Assembly: GCF_900111175.1 (NCBI RefSeq)
Contig: NZ_FOGI01000006.1
Location: forward strand, 438,980 to 502,979
Reading direction: 5' to 3'
DNA length: 64,000 nucleotides
Source: Actinokineospora terrae
GTDB lineage: Bacteria > Actinomycetota > Actinomycetes > Mycobacteriales > Pseudonocardiaceae
The notes beneath the pieces were generated by a model. That model was given only the letters and a program-made list of their open reading frames with translations, was not told where the DNA came from and ran no database searches. Each line of letters opens with the position of its first letter. Within the stretch, counting starts at the first letter, position 1. The position numbers and the translations under genes were made by a program. This document shows, piece by piece, positions 43,611 through 51,669 of the stretch.

Positions 43611-44690
43611 ATGGTCAGGGCTGCGGTGTTGCGGGCGCAGGGCGAACCGCTGGTGGTCGGGGACATCGTGGTGGGGGAGCCGGGTCCGGGTCGGGTCCGG
43701 GTCCGGGTGGTGGCGGCGGGGGTGTGCCACTCGGACCTGTCGTTGGCCGATGGGACGTTGCGGCAGCCGGTGCCCGCGGTGCTGGGGCACGAGGGGGCGG
43801 GCGTCGTCGTCTCGGTGGGGGAGGGCGTCACGCGGGTCGCGGTGGGGGATCACGTGATCTTCAACTGGGCACCGCCGTGTCGGGAGTGTTGGTTCTGCCT
43901 TGAGGGGGAGCCGTATCTCTGCGCGCGGGCCGCTGACGCTGCCGAGGTTCCGCACGCGGCGTTGCCCGATGGGACCCCGCTCTACCCGGGGCTCGGTACG
44001 GGAGCCTTCGCCGAGGAGACAGTCGTGTCCGAGCGGGCCGCGGTGAAGATCCCCAAAGATCTGCCGTTGGAGCAAGCGGCGGTGTTGGGGTGTGCGGTGC
44101 TGACGGGCGCGGGAGCCGTGTTCAACACCGCACAGGTCAAACCGGGACAGTCAGTGGTGGTAGTCGGCGTTGGTGGTGTCGGGCTGTCGGTGTTGCAGGC
44201 CGCGCGAATCGCTGGGGCCTCCCCGATCATCGCGGTCGACGTACACCCGGAGAAGGAAGCGCTAGCGCGAGCACATGGTGCTACCGACTTTCTCGTCTCG
44301 GACTCCGCGACCGCCAAGACCATCCGGGGACTCACCGAAGGCCGTGGTGCTGACGTCGCGGTCGAGTGCGCCGGTGTCCCCGCGTCGATCCGCACCGCCT
44401 GGGCCTCGTCGCGGCGCGGAGGGCACGTGGTGGTCGTCGGTGTCGGGTCGGCCAAGGCGATCGTCGAGTTCAGCGCGCTGGAGCTGTACTTCTTCGGCCG
44501 CACCCTCACCGGCTGCCTGTTCGGCTCGACCGACCCCGACATCGACATCCCCCGCCTGCTGGACCTGGTCGCCGAGGGCAGGCTCGACCTCGCGGGCCTG
44601 GTCACCGCCGAGGTCGGCCTGGACGACGTGGAGACCGCGTTCGCCGACATGCGCGCGGGCCGCGGCGGCCGCACCCTCGTCCGGTTCTGA
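43611..44690 (+). CDS. zinc-dependent alcohol dehydrogenase
   Basis: Medium-chain dehydrogenase of 359 residues. Catalytic zinc ligands C39 (GVCHSD) and H60-E61 (GHEGAG), the four structural-zinc cysteines C90, C93, C96 and C104 (PPCRECWFCLEGEPYLC), and the NAD-binding VVVVGVGGVGLSVLQAARIAGA followed by the aspartate of IAVDVHPEKE, which favours NAD over NADP. Resembles class III/formaldehyde-type ADH. GAGGGAGAG precedes ATG 43611. A low-GC3 patch spans about 44030-44370. Could be cotranscribed with the dehydrogenase upstream. Confidence 0.9.
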   Translation: MVRAAVLRAQGEPLVVGDIVVGEPGPGRVRVRVVAAGVCHSDLSLADGTLRQPVPAVLGHEGAGVVVSVGEGVTRVAVGDHVIFNWAPPCRECWFCLEGEPYLCARAADAAEVPHAALPDGTPLYPGLGTGAFAEETVVSERAAVKIPKDLPLEQAAVLGCAVLTGAGAVFNTAQVKPGQSVVVVGVGGVGLSVLQAARIAGASPIIAVDVHPEKEALARAHGATDFLVSDSATAKTIRGLTEGRGADVAVECAGVPASIRTAWASSRRGGHVVVVGVGSAKAIVEFSALELYFFGRTLTGCLFGSTDPDIDIPRLLDLVAEGRLDLAGLVTAEVGLDDVETAFADMRAGRGGRTLVRF

Positions 44691-44699
44691 CACGATCCC

Positions 44700-45761
44700 G
44701 TGCCCCCGACCGAGCACCCCGCCGTGAGCGCGCCAGAACCCCGCCCCCGTCCGGTCTCCGGCAGGTCGATCGCGGTGATCGCGGTCGGCATCCTGCTGCT
44801 CACCGTGACCACCGTCGTGCTGCTGTGGTGGCCCGCGACCAGCGGTCTCACCGACGAGAAGCTGGTCACCGCCCGGTTCGAGGCGGTCCGGATCGGCCTG
44901 AGCATCGGCATCGGCGGTGGCGGCGTGTTCGCGCTGTACCTGTCGTGGCGCAGGCAGCGGACCACCGAGCAGGACCTCGACAACCGCGAGCGGGCGCTGG
45001 CCCACCAGCGCGACGTGGCCGCCGACGCCAAGGCCCACCAGGACCGGATGGCCGCGATCACCGAGAAGGACGGCGTCGAGCGCCGCATCACCGACCTCTA
45101 CACCAAGGCCGCCGACCAACTCGGCTCCGACAAGGCCCCGGTGCGCATGGCCGGGCTCTACGCCCTGGAGCGGCTCGCGCAGGACAACCCGGGCCACCGC
45201 CAGACCGTGGTCAACGTGTACTGCGCCTACCTGCGGATGCCCTACGACCCGCCACTGGGGAGCCTCCCCGAGGGCGGTGACCTGCTCGACCACCGGCAGC
45301 GCCTCGAGGAGCGGGAGGTCCGGCGCGCGGTCCAGCGCATCCTGCTGCTGCACCTGCGCCCGCAGACCCCGGAGTCGTTCTGGCCGGACATGGACCTGGG
45401 CCTCACCGGGGCGGTGCTCATCGACTTCGACCTCGACCGGTGCCGGATCCGCTCGTCGACCTTCGCGCTGGCGACCTTCAAGCACCGGACGAACTTCACC
45501 GGGACCGAGTTCGGCAGCTACGCGTGGTTCCGCTCCGCCACCTTCACCGACGACGTCAGGTTCGACGGAGCCCGGTTCGGCGGGCTGGCGAACTTCACCG
45601 AGGTGACCTTCCAGCGGTCGGCGACCTTCGCGGGTGCCGAGTTCCACGACGAGTCGAGGTGGCGCGATACGCGGTTCGAGCGAGGTAGGCCTGACGAGCT
45701 CGCCTGGGTGGACGCGCTCGGGGACCCGGATGACGGGGTAGCTGAGGTCACAACGGCCTGA
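44700..45761 (+). CDS. membrane-anchored pentapeptide-repeat protein
   Basis: Protein of 353 residues from GTG 44700. Two membrane helices (about 22-45 and 66-82), a coiled-coil/helical part (RRQRTTEQDLDNRERALAHQ ... ERRITDLYTKAADQLGSDKA, a piece common in such proteins), and a C-terminal run of pentapeptide repeats with A/F at the central position (FALATFKHRTNFTGTEFGSY, FTDDVRFDGARFGGLANFTE). The right-handed helix would lie in the cytoplasm. Function unknown. It is 9 bp after the alcohol dehydrogenase. Confidence 0.85.
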   Translation: MPPTEHPAVSAPEPRPRPVSGRSIAVIAVGILLLTVTTVVLLWWPATSGLTDEKLVTARFEAVRIGLSIGIGGGGVFALYLSWRRQRTTEQDLDNRERALAHQRDVAADAKAHQDRMAAITEKDGVERRITDLYTKAADQLGSDKAPVRMAGLYALERLAQDNPGHRQTVVNVYCAYLRMPYDPPLGSLPEGGDLLDHRQRLEEREVRRAVQRILLLHLRPQTPESFWPDMDLGLTGAVLIDFDLDRCRIRSSTFALATFKHRTNFTGTEFGSYAWFRSATFTDDVRFDGARFGGLANFTEVTFQRSATFAGAEFHDESRWRDTRFERGRPDELAWVDALGDPDDGVAEVTTA

Positions 45762-45859
45762 GGTGGGTTGTTGCCAGGGTCTGGCGGTAGCGTGCCGCTC
45801 GCAACTACGCTCGATCCACCCCTGGGTCCCCGCCCCGAGTCCCCGTGAGAGGTGCGCCG

Positions 45860-46558
45860 ATGACCGGCTCGGTCGCCATGCACATGAGCGATGGGTTGCT
45901 CAACCCCACGACCTCGCTGCTGTTCGTCGGCGTCGCCGTCGTCGGCCTCGCGGTGGCCACCGCCAAGGCGCGGGGTGACCTCGACGACCGGACGGCGCCG
46001 CTGGCCGGGCTGGTCGCCGCGTTCCTGTTCGCCACCCAGATGCTCAACTTCCCGGTGCTGCCCGGCGTCAGCGGGCACCTGCTCGGCGGCGCGCTCGCCG
46101 CGATCCTGGTCGGGCCGTGGGTCGGGGCGCTGTGCGTGTCGATCGTGCTGGTCGTGCAGGCGCTGGTGTTCGCCGACGGCGGGGTGACCGCGCTGGGCGC
46201 CAACGTCACCAACATGGCCCTGATCGGCACCGCGACCGGGTTCCTGGTGGCCACCGCGCTCAAGCGCTTCGCCACCGGCAAGGTCGGGCTGGTCGTGGTC
46301 GCGTTCGTCGCGGCCCTGGTCAACACCGTCGTCGCCTCGCTCGGGTTCGTGCTGGAGTTCGCGATCGGCGGCGACCCGGCGTTCAGCCTCGGCGCGGTCA
46401 CGGCCACGGTGGTCGGCGTGCACTGCCTCATCGGCATCGGCGAGGGCGTGATCACCGCGCTCACCGTTGGCGCTGTCGCGGCCGTTCGACCCGACTTGGT
46501 CTACCTGCTGCGCGGCACTACCCGCCCGCTGGAGCTGCGTGAAGGGACCCCGGCGTGA
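45860..46558 (+). CDS. cbiM: cobalt/nickel ECF transporter substrate component
   Basis: Integral membrane protein of 232 residues, the substrate-binding core of a CbiMNQO importer. The metal-site signature is MHMSDGLLNP; in known CbiM/NikM the N-terminal Met-His binds the metal. Here GAGAGG fits ATG 45860, which would put six residues before that Met-His, while ATG 45878 would place it at the true N terminus. Helices with HLLGGALAAILVGPW and ALGANVTNMALIG match the family. First gene of a tightly coupled four-gene operon. No cobalamin riboswitch is seen in the 98-bp leader. Confidence 0.9.
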   Translation: MTGSVAMHMSDGLLNPTTSLLFVGVAVVGLAVATAKARGDLDDRTAPLAGLVAAFLFATQMLNFPVLPGVSGHLLGGALAAILVGPWVGALCVSIVLVVQALVFADGGVTALGANVTNMALIGTATGFLVATALKRFATGKVGLVVVAFVAALVNTVVASLGFVLEFAIGGDPAFSLGAVTATVVGVHCLIGIGEGVITALTVGAVAAVRPDLVYLLRGTTRPLELREGTPA

Positions 46559-46917
46559 CCGCGAAGACCGGCGACACCGCTAAGACCCGCAATCTGTCCT
46601 TCCTCCTCGGGTTCCTCTTGGTCGCCCTCGTGCTCGCGGGCGCGGTGTCGTACCTGGCCGACTCCAATCCGGACGGTCTCGACCACGCGACCCTCAAGGG
46701 CTGCGAGGTAGTGGAGACCGCGGGCGGTGAGCAGCTACAGGGCTCCTGCATCGCTCAGAACGCCAAGGATCATCAGTTCGCAGGCAGCCCTCTAGCGGAC
46801 TACGCGGTCGACGGCGGGGAGAACACCACCGGCCTCGCGGGCGTCATCGGTGTCGTAGTGACCGTTGTCGTCGCGGGCGGGTTCTTCTGGCTGCTGCGCA
46901 GGCGTCCCAAGGCGTGA
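46555..46917 (+). CDS. PDGLE domain protein (CbiN-like subunit)
   Basis: Protein of 120 residues with two membrane helices (LSFLLGFLLVALVLAGAVSYLA and GVIGVVVTVVVAGGFFWLL) and the SNPDGLDHA motif after the first one, as in the PDGLE family that replaces CbiN in many Co/Ni transporters. GTG 46555 overlaps cbiM and its stop overlaps cbiQ. Confidence 0.9.
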   Translation: MTAKTGDTAKTRNLSFLLGFLLVALVLAGAVSYLADSNPDGLDHATLKGCEVVETAGGEQLQGSCIAQNAKDHQFAGSPLADYAVDGGENTTGLAGVIGVVVTVVVAGGFFWLLRRRPKA

Positions 46918-47666
46918 GCGCGGTCCACGCACATCTGCTGCACCGGCCGGGGAACACCCCGGTCCACCGGCTCGCACCGCAGGTCAAGGTCGTGGCCGCG
47001 GTCACCGGGGTGCTCTGCGTGGTGGCGACGCCCCGCGAGCGGTTCTGGGCGTTCGGCCTCTACCTCGCCGTCCTCGCCGGGGTCTGGGTGATCGCCAGGA
47101 TCCCGCCGGGGTGGCTGGCCGCACGGGCGCTGATCGAGGTGCCGTTCGTGGTCCTCGCGCTCGCCTTCCCGTTCCTCGCGGGCGGTCCGACCGTGGAGTT
47201 CCTCGGGCTCCGGCTCTCCGAGCACGGCCTGCTGTCCGGCTGGAACATCGCCGTCAAGGGCACCCTCGGCGTGCTGGTGTCGCTCACCCTGGCCGCGACC
47301 ACGACACCGGGCGAGCTGATCGTCGGGCTCCAGCGGCTTCGGGTGCCGACCATGGTCATCACCATCGCCACCCTCATGTTGCGCTACCTCGACGTGATCG
47401 CCGCCGAGGCCCGCCGGATGCGGATAGCGCGTATCTGCCGTGGGCACGACCCGCGCTTCCTCTGGCAGGTTGGTGCCACCGCGCGCGGTATCGGGACCTT
47501 GTTCATCCGCAGCTACGAGCGCGGGGAACGCGTGCACCTCGCGATGGTCTCCCGTGGCTGGACCGGAGCCATGCCCGACCAGGGACAGCCCGCTGGGCGC
47601 CGCACCTGGCTCGTAGGACTCATCCCGACAGCTCTAGCCGCGATCGTGCTAGGTATAGCGCTGTGA
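46914..47666 (+). CDS. cbiQ: ECF transporter transmembrane component
   Basis: EcfT-type membrane protein of 250 residues. It starts HRPGNTPVHRLAPQVKVVAA, has membrane helices typical of CbiQ and two coupling motifs with the A-R-G type pattern (RIARICRGHD and HLAMVSRGW) that contact the ATPase. GTG 46914 overlaps the PDGLE gene; the stop overlaps cbiO. Confidence 0.92.
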   Translation: MSAVHAHLLHRPGNTPVHRLAPQVKVVAAVTGVLCVVATPRERFWAFGLYLAVLAGVWVIARIPPGWLAARALIEVPFVVLALAFPFLAGGPTVEFLGLRLSEHGLLSGWNIAVKGTLGVLVSLTLAATTTPGELIVGLQRLRVPTMVITIATLMLRYLDVIAAEARRMRIARICRGHDPRFLWQVGATARGIGTLFIRSYERGERVHLAMVSRGWTGAMPDQGQPAGRRTWLVGLIPTALAAIVLGIAL

Positions 47667-48394
47667 CACCCCCCGCCCTCTTGGTCGAACGCCTCGCCTA
47701 CGCCTACCCGGATGGCCACCAAGCCCTCTTCGGTGTGAACCTGCGAGTCGAGCAAGGGGAACGGGTCGCGATCCTCGGCCCGAATGGCGCCGGTAAGACC
47801 ACCCTCGTGTTGCACCTCAACGGCGTGCTCACCGGACAAGGCAAGGTCGCCGTAACGGGACTAGAGGTCAATAAACAGAATATGAAAGAGGTCCGGCGCA
47901 GGGTCGGAATCGTGTTCCAGGACCCCGACGACCAACTTTTCATGCCCACCGTTCGGGACGACGTCGCCTTCGGTCCCGCGAACTTCGGGTTGCGCGGACC
48001 TGAACTCGACGCCCGGGTCAAGCGCGCGCTCGACGACGTCGGGATGACCGAGCACGCGGACCGCTCGCCGCTGCACCTGTCCGGCGGGCAGCGCCGCCGG
48101 GTCGCCCTGGCCACCGTGCTGGCCTGCGACCCCGACGTGCTCGTCCTGGACGAACCCTCGGCCAACCTGGAGCCCCGCGCCCGCCGCGAGCTGGCCGAGG
48201 TGCTGCTCGGTCTCGGCCGGACCACGGTCATGGTCACCCACGACCTGCCCTACGCGCTGCAGCTGTGCCCGCGCTCGGTGCTCGTCGACGGGGGCGTCGT
48301 GGTCGCCGACGGGCCCACCCGCGACCTGCTCGCCGACGGCGCCCTGCTCGCCAGGCACCGCCTCGAACTTCCTTTCGGGTTCCGGCTCGACTAG
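47663..48394 (+). CDS. cbiO: ECF transporter ATP-binding protein
   Basis: ABC ATPase of 243 residues from GTG 47663. Walker A GPNGAGKTT, Q-loop VFQDPDDQLFMP, signature LSGGQRRRVALATVLA, Walker B VLVLDEPSANLE and H-loop VTHDLPYA are all present. It powers the Co/Ni importer. The first 300 bases have unusually low GC3 for this genome, with an AT-rich stretch at 47868-47888 (encoding EVNKQNMKE), while the rest is normal. Confidence 0.93.
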   Translation: MTPPALLVERLAYAYPDGHQALFGVNLRVEQGERVAILGPNGAGKTTLVLHLNGVLTGQGKVAVTGLEVNKQNMKEVRRRVGIVFQDPDDQLFMPTVRDDVAFGPANFGLRGPELDARVKRALDDVGMTEHADRSPLHLSGGQRRRVALATVLACDPDVLVLDEPSANLEPRARRELAEVLLGLGRTTVMVTHDLPYALQLCPRSVLVDGGVVVADGPTRDLLADGALLARHRLELPFGFRLD

Positions 48395-48428
48395 TGTCCG
48401 TGGCACAACCGCATATCGGGCCGTACGA

Positions 48429-48612
48429 GTGGGACCGGGAGAGCCCTCGATCTTGATCGAGGCACCGAAGGAGCAAACTCCCCGTCAATCTCTCAGGTAA
48501 AGCTACCGTTCCCACCAGGCCACTCTGGAAAGCAGACGCGATCTCGGCGTCTCACCCACGGTGCAAGCCGCGCTCGCGGCGAAGCTCTCAGGTGCCATGA
48601 CAGAGGGGGAGT
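48429..48612 (+). ncRNA. tandem glycine riboswitch
   Basis: Two consecutive glycine aptamers. Aptamer 1 is closed by GTGGGA (48429-48434) / TCCCAC (48510-48515) and has GGGAGAGCCC, GGCACCGAAGGAGCAAACTC and AATCTCTCAGGTAAA. Aptamer 2 has CACTCTGGAAAGC, CACCCACGGTGCAAGCCG, GAAGCTCTCAGGTGCCATGA and closes with CAGAGGGGGAG. Order and conserved bases match the known tandem class. It lies between cbiO and gcvT and, as for other members, should switch on the glycine cleavage genes when glycine is high. The stretch 48613-48818 is a leader without a gene. Confidence 0.95.
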
Positions 48613-48818
48613 TCCAGCGCCGGATCCGTCCATCCGGCGCGCTGCCAAGGAGCTCCCATGTCCCTCGTCCGCCGCACCCGGCACAGCGAACAGCCGCACG
48701 GCTGTCCACAACCCCCACACTCATCCACAGCCCGTCCGGTCGTGCTGCAGCCCGCGCGCCCGGCGTGCCACGCTGCGGACAGCACTGTTCCCAGCGCGCC
48801 GAAGGAGACCCGACTTCC

Positions 48819-49919
48819 ATGAGCACCCCCTCCCCGCTGCACTCGGTGCACGAGGCGCTCGGTGCCTCGTTCACCGATTTCGCAGGCTGGTCGATGCCCC
48901 TGCGCTACGGCAGCGAGCTCACCGAGCACAAGGCGGTCCGCACCGCCTCCGGCCTGTTCGACCTCAGCCACATGGGCGAGATCGAGCTGACCGGTCCGGA
49001 GGCGGCCCAGGCGCTGGACTTCGCGCTCGTCGGCAAGCTGTCCGCGGTCAAGCCGGGCAAGGCCCGCTACACGATGATCTGCGACGCCGAGGGCGGCGTG
49101 CTCGACGACCTGGTCGTCTACCGGCTGGCCGCCGACAGGTTCATGGTCGTGGCCAACGCCTCCAACGCCGCCACGGTGGCCGCCGCGCTGCGCGAGCGGG
49201 CCGACGGGTTCGCCGTCGAGGTCAACGACCGCTCCGCGGAGCTGGCGCTGATCGCGGTCCAGGGCCCGACCTCCACCGCCATCATCGGCTCGGTCACCGA
49301 CGCCGACCTCGACGCGCTCGCCTACTACGCCAGCGTGCCCTCGGCCATCGGCGGCATCGACATCCTGCTCGCCCGCACCGGCTACACCGGCGAGGACGGC
49401 TTCGAGGTCTATGTGGACGGTGCCAGGGCACCCGAGGTGTGGCGGCTGCTCACCGAGGCCGGGCAGGAGCACGGGCTGCTGCCCGCCGGGCTGGCCTGCC
49501 GCGACACGCTGCGGCTCGAGGCCGGGATGCCGCTCTACGGCAACGAGCTCAGCGCCTCGTTCACCCCGTTCGACGCCGGTCTCGGCCGGGTCGTGAAGTT
49601 CGACAAGGCAGGCGGGTTCGTCGGCAAGGAGGCGCTGGAGCGCCGCCGCGACGCCGACGTGGAGACCAAGGTGCTGGTCGGCCTGGTCGGTTCCGGCAAG
49701 CGCGCCCCCCGACACGGGTACGCGGTGCTCGACGGTGCCGGGGCGCAGGTCGGTACGGTCACCAGCGGCGCGCTCTCGCCGACGCTCGGCCACCCGATCG
49801 CGATGGCCTACGTGCCGGTCGCGGTCAGCGAGCCGGGCACCGCGCTCACCGTGGACATCCGCGGCACCAGCGCGCCGGTCGAGGTCGTCAAGCTGCCCTT
49901 CTACCAGCGTCAAGCCTGA
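48819..49919 (+). CDS. gcvT: aminomethyltransferase (glycine cleavage T-protein)
   Basis: T-protein of 366 residues, which releases ammonia from aminomethyl-lipoyl-H and gives methylene-tetrahydrofolate. Marks: FTDFAGWSMPLRYGSELTEHKAVR at the N terminus, GLFDLSHMGEIELTGPEA, RTGYTGEDGFEVYVDG, and GLACRDTLRLEAGMPLYGNEL. ATG 48819 has AAGGAG upstream. First structural gene behind the glycine riboswitch, 20 bp before gcvH. Confidence 0.96.
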   Translation: MSTPSPLHSVHEALGASFTDFAGWSMPLRYGSELTEHKAVRTASGLFDLSHMGEIELTGPEAAQALDFALVGKLSAVKPGKARYTMICDAEGGVLDDLVVYRLAADRFMVVANASNAATVAAALRERADGFAVEVNDRSAELALIAVQGPTSTAIIGSVTDADLDALAYYASVPSAIGGIDILLARTGYTGEDGFEVYVDGARAPEVWRLLTEAGQEHGLLPAGLACRDTLRLEAGMPLYGNELSASFTPFDAGLGRVVKFDKAGGFVGKEALERRRDADVETKVLVGLVGSGKRAPRHGYAVLDGAGAQVGTVTSGALSPTLGHPIAMAYVPVAVSEPGTALTVDIRGTSAPVEVVKLPFYQRQA

Positions 49920-49939
49920 AACCTGGAGATCGAGAACCA

Positions 49940-50323
49940 ATGAGCAACCCGGAGAACCTCGGCTACACCACCGACCACGAGTGGGTCGACCTCGGCGACC
50001 CCGCCGCGGCCACGGTCGGCGTGACCAAGTACGCCGCCGACGCGCTCGGTGACGTGGTGTACGTGCAGCTGCCCGAGGTGGGCGCCACGTTGACCACGGG
50101 TGAGGCGTGCGGCGAGATCGAGTCCACCAAGTCCGTCTCCGACCTGTTCGCGCCTGCCGACGGCGTGGTCGTGGAGATCAACGAGGCGGTCGTGGACACC
50201 CCCGAGCTGGTCAACACCGACCCGTTCGGTGACGGCTGGCTCTTCCGCGTCCGCGTCCGCGTCGACGGCGAGCCCGAGCTGCTCGACGCCGCCGCGTACG
50301 CCGAGCACACCAAGGAGGGCTGA
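49940..50323 (+). CDS. gcvH: glycine cleavage H-protein
   Basis: Lipoyl carrier of 127 residues. The lipoylated lysine is in GEIESTKSVSDLFAP. It starts NPENLGYTTDHEWVD, the usual H-protein beginning. Its stop overlaps the glyA ATG (TGATG), so the two are coupled. Carries the aminomethyl group between GcvP (not in this window), GcvT and the lipoamide dehydrogenase. Confidence 0.96.
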   Translation: MSNPENLGYTTDHEWVDLGDPAAATVGVTKYAADALGDVVYVQLPEVGATLTTGEACGEIESTKSVSDLFAPADGVVVEINEAVVDTPELVNTDPFGDGWLFRVRVRVDGEPELLDAAAYAEHTKEG

Positions 50324-51603
50324 TGGCAGGGACACCCACGTTCGGGCAGCGGCTGGCCGAGGTCGACCCGGAGATCTCCGCCGCGGTCGACGACGAGCTG
50401 CGCCGCCAGCAGTCGACGCTGGAGATGATCGCCTCGGAGAACTTCGCCCCGGTCGGGGTGCTCGAGGCGCAGGGCTCGGTGCTGACGAACAAGTACGCCG
50501 AGGGCTACCCCGGCCGCCGCTACTACGGCGGCTGCGAGCACGTCGACGTCGTCGAGCAGCTGGCCATCGACCGGGTCAAGGCCCTCTTCGGCGCCGAGCA
50601 CGCCAACGTGCAGCCGCACTCGGGGGCCTCGGCCAACGCCGCGGCCATGTTCGCCGTCCTCAAGCCGGGCGACACCATCCTCGGGCTGGACCTGGCGCAC
50701 GGCGGGCACCTGACGCACGGGATGAAGATCAATTTCTCCGGCAAGCTGTACAACGTGGTGGCCTACCACGTCGACAAGGAGACCGGCCGGGTCGACATGG
50801 CCGAGGTCGAGCGGCTGGCCAAGGAGCACAACCCGAAGCTGATCGTCGCGGGCTGGTCCGCCTACCCGCGCACCCTCGACTTCGCCGAGTTCCGCCGCAT
50901 CGCCGACTCGGTCGAGGCGCTGCTCATGGTCGACATGGCGCACTTCGCCGGGCTGGTCGCCGCCGGTCTGCACCCGAACCCGGTGCCGCACGCGCACCTG
51001 GTCACCACCACCACGCACAAGACCCTCGGCGGTCCGCGCGGCGGTGTGGTGCTCTGCACCAAGGAGCTGGCCAAGAAGGTCAACTCGGCGGTGTTCCCCG
51101 GCCAGCAGGGCGGTCCGCTCGAGCACGTGATCGCGGCCAAGGCGGTGGCGTTCAAGATCGCCGCCTCCGAGGAGTTCGCCGAGCGGCAGCGCCGGGTGCT
51201 CGAGGGCGCCAGGATCCTGGCCGACCGGCTCTCCGCGCCGGACGCCGCCGCGGCCGGGGTGAAGGTGCTCAGCGGGGGCACCGACGTGCACCTGGTGCTG
51301 GTCGACCTGGTCGACTCGCAGCTCGACGGGCAACAGGGTGAGGACCGGCTGCACTCGATCGGGATCACGGTCAACCGCAACGCGGTCCCGTTCGACCCGC
51401 GGCCGCCGATGATCACCTCCGGGCTGCGCATCGGCACCCCGGCGCTGGCCACCCGCGGCTTCGACGCCGAGGACTTCGCCGAGGTCGCCGACATCATCGC
51501 GGTCGCGCTGCGGCCCGAGCTCGACGAGGCCACCGGTGCGGCGCTGCGCGAGCGCGTCGCCACGCTGGTGCGCCGCCGCCCGCTCTACCCGGAGCTGGGC
51601 TGA
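50323..51603 (+). CDS. glyA: serine hydroxymethyltransferase
   Basis: PLP enzyme of 426 residues that makes serine from glycine and methylene-tetrahydrofolate, or the reverse. Marks: RRQQSTLEMIASENF at the N terminus, NVQPHSGASANAAA, MVDMAHFAGLVAAG and the PLP lysine in VTTTTHKTLGGPRGG. ATG overlaps the gcvH stop. In this operon it would use the C1 unit and glycine left by the cleavage system to make serine for SdaA. Confidence 0.97.
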   Translation: MAGTPTFGQRLAEVDPEISAAVDDELRRQQSTLEMIASENFAPVGVLEAQGSVLTNKYAEGYPGRRYYGGCEHVDVVEQLAIDRVKALFGAEHANVQPHSGASANAAAMFAVLKPGDTILGLDLAHGGHLTHGMKINFSGKLYNVVAYHVDKETGRVDMAEVERLAKEHNPKLIVAGWSAYPRTLDFAEFRRIADSVEALLMVDMAHFAGLVAAGLHPNPVPHAHLVTTTTHKTLGGPRGGVVLCTKELAKKVNSAVFPGQQGGPLEHVIAAKAVAFKIAASEEFAERQRRVLEGARILADRLSAPDAAAAGVKVLSGGTDVHLVLVDLVDSQLDGQQGEDRLHSIGITVNRNAVPFDPRPPMITSGLRIGTPALATRGFDAEDFAEVADIIAVALRPELDEATGAALRERVATLVRRRPLYPELG

Positions 51604-51615
51604 TCGACCGCCCCG

Positions 51616-51645
51616 GGTGCCGCGCCGAGAACCCGGCGCGGCCCC
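51616..51645 (+). terminator. hairpin between glyA and sdaA
   Basis: Nine-bp stem GCCGCGCCG/CGGCGCGGC with extra G-C pairs outside one mismatch and a 6-nt loop, 16 bases after glyA. May lower read-through into sdaA. Confidence 0.45.
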
Positions 51646-51669
51646 GGTGGCCGAAGAAGGAGGATTGTC

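Noticed and set aside
45762..45859. Cobalamin riboswitch before cbiM
   Set aside because: The 98-bp leader is too short and lacks the conserved B12-box bases.
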